The notes under the pieces were generated by a model. That model worked only from the letters and a program-made list of their open reading frames with translations. It did not search any database and was not told the origin of the DNA. A stretch of 64,000 nt of DNA from assembly GCF_024298865.1 (NCBI RefSeq), contig NZ_CP101161.1, positions 269,227-333,226 of the forward strand, in the 5' to 3' direction. Position 1 is the stretch's first letter; each line of letters begins with the position of its first letter. Below are positions 52,106 through 60,455 of the stretch, one piece after another. This stretch comes from Halorarius halobius (GTDB taxonomy: Archaea; Halobacteriota; Halobacteria; Halobacteriales; Haloarculaceae). A program made the position numbers and the translations under genes.

Positions 52106-53896
52106 CTACTCGACGGTCACGGACTTGGCGAGGTTGCGCGGCTTGTCGATGGGACGCCCGAGTTCGTTCGCCACGTGGTACGCCACCAGTTGCAACTGGA
52201 CGTTCGCCAGCACCGCCGCAGTCCGCTGGTTCGTCGCCGGAACCTCCAGCACGTGGTCGGCGTAGCGGCCCACGTCGCTCTCGCCGTCGGTGACCGCGAC
52301 GACCGGCGCGTCGCGGGCCTCCACCTCCTTGACGTTCCCGATGGTCTTGCGGGCGGCCTCGCCGTCGCCCGTCACGACGGCGAACACGGGCGTGTCCTCG
52401 GTGACCAGCGCGAGCGTCCCGTGTTTCAACTCGCCCGCGGCGAACCCCTCGGCGTGAGCGTACGATATCTCCTTCAGCTTCAGCGCGCCCTCCAGCGCCA
52501 CGGGGAAGTTCGCCCCCCGGCCGATGAAGAAGAAGCCGTCGCTGTCGACGTACTCGCGGGCCACCTCGGCGGCGTTCGTGTCGTCGAGCACCGCCTGCAC
52601 GTCGCCCGGCAGGTCGCGGAGGGCGGCGATGACCTCGCGCATCTGCTCGTCGCCGGGGCCGACGGTGGAAAGCGCCAGCAGGTTGAGCGCCGCGAGTTGC
52701 GCGGAGAACGTCTTCGAGGCGGCGACGCCTATCTCGGGACCCGAGCGGATGTACAGCGTCTCGTCGCACTCGCGGGCCATCGTCGACCCGACGACGTTCG
52801 TGCACGCGAGGGTGCGCGCGCCGCGCCGGCGTGCCTCCCGGAGCGCCGCGAGCGTGTCGGCCGTCTCGCCCGACTGGGAGACGCCGACCACGAGGTCGTC
52901 CTCGATGGGCGGCACGTCGAGCGCGTACTCGTGGGCGAGAAACGCCTGCGCGGGGACGCCAGCCGACCGGAACAGGCGGGCGGCGTACAGCGCCGCGTGA
53001 TACGAGGTGCCGCAGGCGACGAACTGCACCCGGTCGACGTCCGGGTCGACCTCCAGTGACACGTCCGCGCCGAGTTCATCGACCCGGCCCTGGAGACACT
53101 GCCGGAGGGCACGCGGCTGTTCGTGTATCTCCTTCAGCATGAAGTGGTCGTAGCCCGACTTCCCGGTGTCTTCGGGGTCCCAGTCGACGGTGTCGACGGT
53201 CACCTCGCGGGCGTTCCCCTCGAAGTCGGTGACCTCGAACCCGCCCGCCTCGACGCGGGCGAACTCGCCGTCCTCGAGGTAGACGACCCGGTCGGTGTAC
53301 TCGCGGAACGCGGGCACGTCGCTGGCGAGGTAGGTGGCGCCGTCGGCGACGCCGAGCACGAGCGGCGAGTCCTGTCGGGCGGCGAACACCGCGTCGACGC
53401 CCGCGACGACGACGGCGACGGCGTAGCTCCCCTCCAGCCGGGCGAGCGCCTGCCGGACCGCCGCCTCGGGGTCGGCGCCGTCGGCCAGCGCCGCCTCGAC
53501 GAGATGCGGGACGACCTCGGTGTCCGTGTCCGAGCGGAACTCGTGGCCGTCGGCGGCGAGTTCGTCGCGCAACTGCTGGTAGTTCTCGATGATGCCGTTG
53601 TGGACGACCGCCACGTCGCCGGTGCAGTCCTGATGCGGGTGGGCGTTGGCGTCCGTCGGCGGGCCGTGGGTCGACCAGCGGGTGTGGCCGACGCCGACCG
53701 ACCCGTGGAGCGTGCGGTCCGCGACGGCCTCGCGGAGCGCGTCGAGTTCGCCCGACTTCTTCGCCACGTCGAGCGACTCGTTTGCGAGCGCGACGCCCGC
53801 GGAGTCGTAGCCGCGGTACTCCAGGTTCCCGAGTCCCGTCAGCAGGGTGTCGAGCGTGGCGTCGCCGCGGCCGGCACAGCCGATGATGCCGCACAT
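52106..53896 (-). CDS. glmS: Glutamine-fructose-6-phosphate aminotransferase
   Basis: 596 aa. Starts MCGIIGC, giving Cys2 as the N-terminal amidotransferase nucleophile; GNLEYRGYDSAG; HTRWSTHG; two SIS domains from about residue 275 (ACGTSYHAALY; VSQSGETADTL), and the C-terminal KPRNLAKSVTVE that holds the sugar-binding loop. Makes glucosamine-6-phosphate from fructose-6-phosphate and Gln, the first step to UDP-GlcNAc. Its ATG shares one base with the stop of the GlmU-like gene upstream. Confidence 0.97.
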   Translation of the reverse strand: MCGIIGCAGRGDATLDTLLTGLGNLEYRGYDSAGVALANESLDVAKKSGELDALREAVADRTLHGSVGVGHTRWSTHGPPTDANAHPHQDCTGDVAVVHNGIIENYQQLRDELAADGHEFRSDTDTEVVPHLVEAALADGADPEAAVRQALARLEGSYAVAVVVAGVDAVFAARQDSPLVLGVADGATYLASDVPAFREYTDRVVYLEDGEFARVEAGGFEVTDFEGNAREVTVDTVDWDPEDTGKSGYDHFMLKEIHEQPRALRQCLQGRVDELGADVSLEVDPDVDRVQFVACGTSYHAALYAARLFRSAGVPAQAFLAHEYALDVPPIEDDLVVGVSQSGETADTLAALREARRRGARTLACTNVVGSTMARECDETLYIRSGPEIGVAASKTFSAQLAALNLLALSTVGPGDEQMREVIAALRDLPGDVQAVLDDTNAAEVAREYVDSDGFFFIGRGANFPVALEGALKLKEISYAHAEGFAAGELKHGTLALVTEDTPVFAVVTGDGEAARKTIGNVKEVEARDAPVVAVTDGESDVGRYADHVLEVPATNQRTAAVLANVQLQLVAYHVANELGRPIDKPRNLAKSVTVE

Positions 53897-55080
53897 CAGC
53901 GGACCACCTCCGCACCCTCCGGCACCCGTTCGCGGGCGTACGCGCCGGTGCCGATGCGGGCGTTCGGGCCGACGAGCGTCCCCGGTTCGCAGGCCGCGCC
54001 GCCGCCCAGCGTCGCGCGGTCCGCGAGCACCGCCCCCAGCCGCTCGTCGGGGAACACCTGCGTTCCGACCCGGACGTCCGCCGGGCCGCCCGGAACGAGC
54101 GCGTTCGGGCCGGCGGTGGCGTCCTGTCCGGTGATACAGTCGAGCAGAGTCGCGCCCGGGCCGACGCGCGTGTCCGCATCGAGGACGCTGTGTTCGATGG
54201 TCGCGTTCGCCTCGACGGTGACGTTGCGGCCGAGCGCGACGTTCGGACCGACGACCGCGCCGGCCGCGATTTCGACGTCCGGACCGACGACGACCGGCCC
54301 CTGGAGGGTCGCACCCTCGTGGACGCGCGCGGTCGGGTCGACGTGGACGCCCTCCTGTCGCTGTGGCTCGTCGATCCAGCCGTCGGCGAGCAGTTCGCGG
54401 GCGACGCCGAGCAGGTCCCACGGGTAGGTCGCGTCGGCCCAGATGCCCTCGGTCCGGACTGCCGTAACCCGCCCCTCGGCGGCCTGACCGGCGACGGCGT
54501 TCGGCAGGTACAGCCCCCCGTCCTCGCGGTCGGTCCCCGCGAGGACCTCGAAGAAGTCGGCCGGGAACGCGTAGATGCCGGCGTTGATGAGCCGGTAGTC
54601 GTCGCTGTCCGGCTTCTCGACGAGTTCGGTCAGCCGGTCGCCCTCGACCCGCACCGCGCCGTACCGCGAGGCGTCGGGATGCTCGCGCACCGCGACCGCG
54701 GTCCCCCCGTCGAATCGCTCGACGACCGCGCGCACGTCGTCGGGCTCCACCACCCGGTCGCCGTTGACCGCGACGAACGGCTCGTCGACGACCTCGCGGG
54801 CCTGCAACAGCGCGTGGCCGCTCCCGAGTTGCTTCTCCTGGGCGACGTACGTCAGCGGCACACCGCGGTACGTCGGCCCGAAATGCTCCTGAACCCGCTC
54901 GCGCCGGTAGCCGACGACGAGGACGAGTTCGTCGAGTCCCGCCTCGACGAGCGCGTCCAGCACGTACTCGAGGATGGGCCGGTTCGCCGCGGGTAGCATC
55001 GGCTTCGGGCGGTTCCGGGTCAACGGCCGGAGTCGCGTCCCCTCCCCCGCCGCGAGGACGACCCCTGTGGTGGCGCTCAT
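53896..55080 (-). CDS. glmU: Bifunctional sugar-1-phosphate nucleotidylyltransferase/acetyltransferase (GlmU-like)
   Basis: 394 aa. N-terminal nucleotidyltransferase with LAAGEGTRLRPLT; NGDRVV (metal Asp, about residue 100); KPDSDDY; INAGIYAF. From about 250 the hexapeptide-repeat left-handed beta-helix begins (VHVDPTARVHEGATL...GPVVVGPDVEI). It makes GlcNAc-1-P and UDP-GlcNAc. Coupled to glmS on one transcript. The upstream region has a GAGTAAC-type element like that before the SQD1-like gene. Confidence 0.93.
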   Translation of the reverse strand: MSATTGVVLAAGEGTRLRPLTRNRPKPMLPAANRPILEYVLDALVEAGLDELVLVVGYRRERVQEHFGPTYRGVPLTYVAQEKQLGSGHALLQAREVVDEPFVAVNGDRVVEPDDVRAVVERFDGGTAVAVREHPDASRYGAVRVEGDRLTELVEKPDSDDYRLINAGIYAFPADFFEVLAGTDREDGGLYLPNAVAGQAAEGRVTAVRTEGIWADATYPWDLLGVARELLADGWIDEPQRQEGVHVDPTARVHEGATLQGPVVVGPDVEIAAGAVVGPNVALGRNVTVEANATIEHSVLDADTRVGPGATLLDCITGQDATAGPNALVPGGPADVRVGTQVFPDERLGAVLADRATLGGGAACEPGTLVGPNARIGTGAYARERVPEGAEVVR

Positions 55081-55087
55081 GGGATAT

Positions 55088-55109
55088 TAGTTACTCGCAT
55101 TTGTAGTAA
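55088..55109 (-). promoter_or_regulatory. Operator-like element before glmU
   Basis: On the minus strand, atttactacaaatgcgagtaac lies 8-30 nt before the ATG at 55080. Its ends (ttact, agtaa) are self-complementary and it shares gagtaac and (t)tact with the perfect inverted repeat before the SQD1-like gene. Probably overlaps the promoter. Symmetry is imperfect, hence the modest confidence. Confidence 0.45.
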
Positions 55110-55122
55110 ATCCATCGCCGTA

Positions 55123-55923
55123 TCAGAGCGCCGTCAGGACGCCCCCGAGGACGGCAAGAGCGCCGAGGCCGACACAGACCGTCCAGAGCGCCACCCCGCG
55201 GACGACCCGCAGGAGGGCGTCGATGGTGACGTAGCCAACGAGCGCCGCCGTGATAAGTGCCACGAGCGCGGGGGCCGGGGCGACGGCCGGCAGGCCGTCG
55301 GCGGCGACGAGCAGGCCCGCACCCAGCGCGGCCGGAATCGACAGCAGAAAGGAGAGCCGGAGGGAACTCTCGGGGTCGTAGCCGCGGACGAGCAGTGCCG
55401 AGACGGTCGTCCCCGAGCGGGAGACGCCCGGCAGGACGGCGAGTCCCTGGAGGACGCCGACCAGCAGGGCGTCGGGAAGCGTCGGCGCCTCACGCCGGCC
55501 GAGGCGGGCCGCGGCGACCCGCTGAAACACGCCCGTCGCTATCAGCAGGACGCCCACCAGCACGACGAACGCGCCGCCGGCCAGCACCGGAAACAGCCGT
55601 TCGAGGGTGGCGTACGCCGCGATGCCCACGACGCTCGAGGTGAGCGTCGCGACGGCGAGAAACGACAGTTCCGGGTGCGAGCCGTCGCGCGGCCGCCACG
55701 TCGGGAGCACGCGCAGGGTGGCCGCGAGGTCGGCCCGGTAGTAGACGGTCGCGGCGACGGCAGTGCCCGCGTGCAGAAAGAGGGCAAACGAGGTGGCGAC
55801 GCCGGGGTCGAGCCCCTCCACCAGCGTGAGGTACAGCGCGATGTTCCCCTCGCTGGAGACCGGGAGCCACTCGAACACCCCCTGGAGGACGCCGACGACG
55901 ACCGCGAGCCACAGCCGGTCCAT
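55123..55923 (-). CDS. uppP: Undecaprenyl-diphosphatase UppP (BacA family)
   Basis: 266 aa, about eight membrane segments. The two motifs are clear: QGVFEWLPVSSEGN at about residue 14-27 and PGVSRSGTT at about 165. It dephosphorylates polyprenyl diphosphate; in haloarchaea the carrier is dolichol. Fits the nearby UDP-sugar genes and surface glycan synthesis. The intergenic gap to glmU is 42 nt, and it precedes glmU on the opposite side, so it is transcribed ahead of it on the same strand. Confidence 0.94.
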   Translation of the reverse strand: MDRLWLAVVVGVLQGVFEWLPVSSEGNIALYLTLVEGLDPGVATSFALFLHAGTAVAATVYYRADLAATLRVLPTWRPRDGSHPELSFLAVATLTSSVVGIAAYATLERLFPVLAGGAFVVLVGVLLIATGVFQRVAAARLGRREAPTLPDALLVGVLQGLAVLPGVSRSGTTVSALLVRGYDPESSLRLSFLLSIPAALGAGLLVAADGLPAVAPAPALVALITAALVGYVTIDALLRVVRGVALWTVCVGLGALAVLGGVLTAL

Positions 55924-56003
55924 ACGGCCAGCGACACGCGATTCGGCTTGAAACCGCTGGTTCGGGCCGGTACCGCTATCGTCTCGGAACGGATACGGAT
56001 GGC

Positions 56004-57098
56004 ATGCAACTGGACAGTATCGCCGCGTCGCTCTCGGCGCTCCCGCCGTGGCTCGCGCTCGTCGTCGTGCTCGGCGGGTCGCTCGTCGTCGCCCGTATCG
56101 TACAGGTGGGCGGGGATGCCCTCATCGGTCGACTGACGGCGCGGATTCCCGGCGACGTGGACGACGTGGCGCTGTCGACGGTGCATCCAGCGCTGTACGC
56201 GTCGGTGCTGCTCGCGGGCGCCTACTACGCGCTGGAACCGCTGTCGCTCGGCGTGGTGACGCTACCGCCGGCCGTCGACGCGAACCTCCGGGCGAGCATC
56301 CTCACCGTCGGCCTGCTCGTGTGGTCGTACACGCTCGTTCGGCTCGGCCGCCGGGTGTCGAACGCCGTCACCGACGCCGCCGACGGCGAGGGGAGCGTCG
56401 TCCCCATCTTCCAGAACGTCTGGACCGCGGTGCTCGTCGGACTGACCGCGTTCGCCATGCTGGAACTGTGGAACTACGACGTGACCCCCCTCCTGGCGTC
56501 GGCGGGCATCATCGGCATCGTCGTCGGCTTCGCCGCCCGCGACACCATCGCCAACCTGTTCGGCTCCATCGCCCTCTTCTTCGACGGCACCTACACCGTG
56601 GGCGACTGGGTGGTGCTCGAAGGTGGTGACCGGGGCCGCGTCGAGGACATCTCCATCCGGTCGACGGTCATCCGGACGCGCGACGACGTGCTCGTCACCG
56701 TCCCGAACTCCGTGCTCAACTCCTCGAAAGTCGTCAACGAGTCGACGCCCCGCCGGAAGCGCCGCATCCGCGTGCCCGTCAGCGTCGCGTACGGCACCGA
56801 CTACGACCTGCTGGAGGCGACCCTGCTCGGCGTCGCGGGCGAGACGAAGGCCGTCCTCGATGCACCCTCGCCCCGCGTCCGGATGCGCGAGTTCGGCGAC
56901 AGCGGCGTCGACGTCGAGTTGCTCTGCTGGGTGCCCGACCCCGTTCTGCGGGGCCGTGCGACCCACGATTTGAACGTCGCCATCTATCGCGCGTTCGGGG
57001 AAGCGGGCATCGAGATACCGTTCCCGCAACGGGAAGTGCGGGTGCTCGGTAGGGCGGCCGCGGACGCCGAGCGGGCGGCGGCCGGCGCGGACGACTAG
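56004..57098 (+). CDS. Mechanosensitive ion channel, MscS family
   Basis: 364 aa. Four hydrophobic segments (about 12-32, 58-75, 90-110, 128-150), then the pore helix ASAGIIGIVVGFAARDTIANLFG, and the beta-domain DGTYTVGDWVVLEG and VEDISIRSTVIRTRDDVLVTVPN, both MscS hallmarks. It opens under membrane tension to let solutes out. Possible regulation by osmotic shift, not visible here. Starts divergently from uppP. Confidence 0.93.
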   Translation: MQLDSIAASLSALPPWLALVVVLGGSLVVARIVQVGGDALIGRLTARIPGDVDDVALSTVHPALYASVLLAGAYYALEPLSLGVVTLPPAVDANLRASILTVGLLVWSYTLVRLGRRVSNAVTDAADGEGSVVPIFQNVWTAVLVGLTAFAMLELWNYDVTPLLASAGIIGIVVGFAARDTIANLFGSIALFFDGTYTVGDWVVLEGGDRGRVEDISIRSTVIRTRDDVLVTVPNSVLNSSKVVNESTPRRKRRIRVPVSVAYGTDYDLLEATLLGVAGETKAVLDAPSPRVRMREFGDSGVDVELLCWVPDPVLRGRATHDLNVAIYRAFGEAGIEIPFPQREVRVLGRAAADAERAAAGADD

Positions 57099-57148
57099 CG
57101 GCGTCGCCACCCGAAGCGCACTTGCCCGGGCGGGACACACTCCCGGTG

Positions 57149-58441
57149 ATGACCGTTCTCGACGACGCCCGGACGCTGCTGGAGTCGGGGCCGCTCTGTG
57201 ACGCCTGTCTCGGCCGGCCGTTCGCCGACCGGAGCTTCGGCCTGCGCAACGACGAGCGCGGGCGGGCGCTCCGCACGACCATCGCGCTGGAGGCGGACGA
57301 ACCGTACGAGTCGACCGACCCCGACGACTGCTGGGTCTGTGAAGGGCTCGCGGGCCGGTACGACGAGTACGCCGACCGCGCGGTCGAAGCGCTCGACGGC
57401 ATCGACTTCTTCACCTACCAGGTCGGTACGCGCGTCCCGCCGCTCGTGGAGGAGAACGACGAACTCCTGCGGGCGGACGCCGGCATGGACGCCGACGCCG
57501 GCGAGCAGTTCAAGAGCGAGTTCAACCGCGAGGTGGGTCGCCGGGTCGGTGCCCGCACCGAGACGGAGGTGGACTTCGAGCGCCCCGACGTGCAACTCCT
57601 GCTCGACCTCGACGCCGACGCGGTGGAGGTGACCATCAACTCCGTCGCCGTCTACGGCCGCTACCGGAAGGTGGAGCGCGACGTGCCCCAGACGGAGTGG
57701 CCCTGCTCGAACTGCGGCGGCTCCGGCCGGCTGACCAACCGGCCGTGCCCGGAGTGTGACGGCACGGGCTACCGCTACGAGACGAGCGTCGAACAGGAAG
57801 TGGCGCCGACGCTGGTGACCGCCCTGCGCGGGCGGGAGGGGGTGTTCCACGGCGCCGGCCGCGAGGACGTCGACGCACTGATGCTCGGCGACGGCCGGCC
57901 GTTCGTCCTCGAAGTGAAGGAACCCCACCGCCGGGACGTGGACCTCGCGGCGCTCGAACGCGAAATCAACGAGGAGAGCGACCACATCGAGGTGGAGGGG
58001 CTCCGCTTCGCCACCTACGAGATGGTCGCCCGCGTGAAGGAGCACGACGCCTCGAAGACGTACCGGATGGACGTGGCGTTCGGCGGAACCGTCACCGACG
58101 ACGACCTGCAGGCGGCGCTCGACGACCTCCGGGGCGCGACGATACAGCAGCGCACGCCCCAGCGAGTCGACCACCGGCGCGCCGACCTGGTGCGCGAACG
58201 CGAGGTGTACGACGTCTCCGGCGAGCTGGACGACGAGACGCACGCGACGCTGACGGTCCACGGCGCGGGCGGCCTCTACGTGAAGGAACTCGTCTCCGGC
58301 GACGAGGGGCGGACGGAGCCGTCGCTGGCGGGCCTGCTCGGCGTCGACGCCGAGGTCACCCATCTCGACGTGCTCGACGTCGAGGGCGAAGAGGAACCGT
58401 TCGAGCAGTCCGAGTTCTTCCGCGACGGGCGAAACGAGTAA
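57149..58441 (+). CDS. pus10: tRNA pseudouridine synthase Pus10
   Basis: 430 aa from ATG at 57149. N-terminal zinc/THUMP-like part with CDACLGRPF and CWVCEG; catalytic GREDVDALMLGDGRPFVLE with Asp at about residue 241; FATYEMVARVKEHDAS and RVDHRRADLVR at the end. A second pair of zinc knuckles (CSNCGGSGR and CPECDGTGY, about 187-210) is of the DnaJ CxxCxGxG form, which is unusual. Makes pseudouridine 54 (and 55) in archaeal tRNA, substrate for TrmY. Confidence 0.95.
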   Translation: MTVLDDARTLLESGPLCDACLGRPFADRSFGLRNDERGRALRTTIALEADEPYESTDPDDCWVCEGLAGRYDEYADRAVEALDGIDFFTYQVGTRVPPLVEENDELLRADAGMDADAGEQFKSEFNREVGRRVGARTETEVDFERPDVQLLLDLDADAVEVTINSVAVYGRYRKVERDVPQTEWPCSNCGGSGRLTNRPCPECDGTGYRYETSVEQEVAPTLVTALRGREGVFHGAGREDVDALMLGDGRPFVLEVKEPHRRDVDLAALEREINEESDHIEVEGLRFATYEMVARVKEHDASKTYRMDVAFGGTVTDDDLQAALDDLRGATIQQRTPQRVDHRRADLVREREVYDVSGELDDETHATLTVHGAGGLYVKELVSGDEGRTEPSLAGLLGVDAEVTHLDVLDVEGEEEPFEQSEFFRDGRNE

Positions 58442-58477
58442 ACCGCCCGAGCGACAAATGGTAGCGGGTGACACACC

Positions 58478-58591
58478 ATGAACGAGTCACCTGCACGCGC
58501 CGTCGCTCGCGACACGGACACGACCGAAACCGAGGGACAGGAGGACGCCGACCTGCCGGTGTTCCCGGCGTGGCTGGCCGAGGACGGGTGA
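58478..58591 (+). CDS. Very small acidic protein
   Basis: 37 aa: MNESPARAVARDTDTTET..., ending PVFPAWLAEDG. A clear reading frame 37 nt after Pus10. Acidic (Asp/Glu-rich), no Cys, with a short conserved-looking PAWLAEDG end. No family. May be real, as many haloarchaeal genomes have such proteins; evidence is composition and placement only. Confidence 0.45.
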   Translation: MNESPARAVARDTDTTETEGQEDADLPVFPAWLAEDG

Positions 58592-58645
58592 GTCGACCCC
58601 ACGTTTTTGTCCGCCGAGCCGTACTGTGAACTGGTGACACGACCC

Positions 58646-58804
58646 ATGTGCCACCACCACGTCGACGAGACGTACGAGGCGTACCGCGAGCGCGTCGCGG
58701 CCGAGGAGCGGGAGCCGTCGGACGAGGCCGAGGACCCGGCCGTGGACGTGGAACTCGACCGCGAGTACGAGGAGCAGGACGTGAAGACGCCGGGCGACGA
58801 CTGA
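58646..58804 (+). CDS. Small acidic protein with N-terminal Cys-His cluster
   Basis: 52 aa from ATG at 58646: MCHHHVDETYEAYRERVAAEE..., acidic to the end. The N-terminal CHHH may bind metal. A TTTTTG box lies about 36-42 nt before the ATG. No family recognised. It is followed by rnhB with a 64 nt gap. Confidence 0.55.
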   Translation: MCHHHVDETYEAYRERVAAEEREPSDEAEDPAVDVELDREYEEQDVKTPGDD

Positions 58805-58868
58805 CGCCGGACGACGACGTACACGGCGGACCGACCGTTTCTTTACCCGACGCGCGACACGGCCAGCC

Positions 58869-59492
58869 ATGCGCTTCGGCGTCGACGAGGCCGGCAAGGG
58901 CCCCGTCCTGGGGTCGATGTTCGCCGCGTGCGTCCGTGGCGACCCCGCCGACCTCCCGGACGGCGTCGCCGACTCGAAACGGCTGTCGCCGACGCGCCGC
59001 GAGTCGCTGGCGGCGACCATCCGCGACGCCTTCGAGGTCGGGGTCGCCGAGATACCGGTGGCGCGCATCGACGGCGACGCGGACATGAACACGCTGACCG
59101 TCGCGGCCCACGCCGAGGCCATCGCGGGCGTCGGGGAACCGGACGACGACGGGCTGTGTGACGCGGGCGACACCTCCGAGGAGCGGTTCGCGCGCCGCGT
59201 CGCGGACGCCAGCGGCGTCGAGGTGACCGCCGAGCACGGCGCCGACGATTCGGACCCGATGGTCGCCGCCGCGTCTATCGTCGCCAAGGTGGCGCGGGAC
59301 GCCCACGTCGAGACGCTGGCCGACGAGTACGGCGACGTGGGGAGCGGCTACCCCTCGGACCCGACGACCCGCGCGTTCCTGCGCGAGTTCGTGCGCGAGC
59401 ACGGGGAGTTGCCCGACTGCGCGCGGTCGTCGTGGTCGACCTCGCAGGACGTGCTCGCGGCCGCCGAGCAGTCCGGGCTGGACGAGTTCTAG
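58869..59492 (+). CDS. rnhB: Ribonuclease HII
   Basis: 207 aa. GVDEAGKGPVLG gives catalytic Asp6 and Glu7; DSKRLSP; ASIVAKVARD for the third acid; GSGYPSDPTTRAFL. Cuts RNA in RNA/DNA hybrids and removes misincorporated ribonucleotides. TTTCTTTA-type promoter box about 27 nt upstream. Its stop overlaps the convergent gene's by 4 nt. Confidence 0.96.
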   Translation: MRFGVDEAGKGPVLGSMFAACVRGDPADLPDGVADSKRLSPTRRESLAATIRDAFEVGVAEIPVARIDGDADMNTLTVAAHAEAIAGVGEPDDDGLCDAGDTSEERFARRVADASGVEVTAEHGADDSDPMVAAASIVAKVARDAHVETLADEYGDVGSGYPSDPTTRAFLREFVREHGELPDCARSSWSTSQDVLAAAEQSGLDEF

Positions 59493-60415
59493 GCGGCCGT
59501 CGTGTGGCCGGTCACGGTCACCCGGTAGTAGGAGCCCTCGTACCGGACGTATCGGACCGCCTCGGTCCGCTCGTACATGAACGCCTGCGGCTCGCCGACC
59601 TCGAGCGCCCGCAACAGCGGGCGGACGGGCCGGGCGGCGTCCTCGAACCTCCCGGCGCGCGAGGTGTACGTGCCGTTGGCGATGGCGCGTTCGAGCGGGT
59701 CCGCCGCCGACTCGTTCAGGCCGTCGACCGTCACGACGAGTTCGTCGACGAACGCCGACTCGTTCGCCGCGACCCGCTCGAGTCGGTACGTCGTCGTGTC
59801 CAGTTCGACCGACTCGTTGCGCACCCGCACCCGGAACGTCTCGTTGTTCCGCGTGACGTACCGGACCTCCTGGGTCGGGGCGAACACCGACTCGTCGGGG
59901 TCGGGAACCGTCTCGTACACGTAGCGCGCTTGCGGGCCGTCGCGGCCGCCCTCCTGGCGGACGCTCCAGGCCTTCCAGGCAAGCAGGAAGGCGTTCCGGT
60001 CGCGGTCCGGAAGCTCCTCGGCGGCCACGGCGTCGGGCGCCGTCCGGTCCACCCGCTCGATGCGGAGGACGGGGCGCTCGCGGGTCACGTCGGGACCGTC
60101 GGCGACGCGGACCTGGTAGTAGGTGCCGTTTCGCTCGACGTACGCACCCTCGACGTCGAGACGTTCCCCGGCGGTACGGGCGCTCCCGTTGGCGTGGGCT
60201 GCGTCGACGACGGCCCGCTCGCGGTCGGAGAGGGAAGCGGTCGCGTTCGCCGCGATGCGCTCGCGGGGCATCTCCTCGGCGGTGACGATGAACTCCGTGT
60301 GGTCGGCGCTCCCGAACGTGAGCGCGAAGTAGGTGAACGCGCCCGCGCCGACGATGGCCGCGGTCACCAGAAGAAGGACGACGACCTGGAGCGCGCGGAC
60401 GACGCGGCGGTCCAT
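59489..60415 (-). CDS. Membrane protein with repeated DUF7979-like domains
   Basis: 308 aa from ATG at 60415. One N-terminal membrane segment (about 7-28), then a long outward domain with three similar blocks: YVERNGTYYQVRV, VRYVTRNNETFRVRVRN and VRYVRYEGSYYRVTVTG, each preceded by a helix with an (L/V)ExA pattern. This block is also in the 33288-34226 lipoprotein and the 48442 protein. Function unknown, exported. Confidence 0.78.
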   Translation of the reverse strand: MDRRVVRALQVVVLLLVTAAIVGAGAFTYFALTFGSADHTEFIVTAEEMPRERIAANATASLSDRERAVVDAAHANGSARTAGERLDVEGAYVERNGTYYQVRVADGPDVTRERPVLRIERVDRTAPDAVAAEELPDRDRNAFLLAWKAWSVRQEGGRDGPQARYVYETVPDPDESVFAPTQEVRYVTRNNETFRVRVRNESVELDTTTYRLERVAANESAFVDELVVTVDGLNESAADPLERAIANGTYTSRAGRFEDAARPVRPLLRALEVGEPQAFMYERTEAVRYVRYEGSYYRVTVTGHTTAA

Positions 60416-60455
60416 GGGCGCGCGTTCCCGGGAGAGCGGTAAAGGTCTTGTCCGG

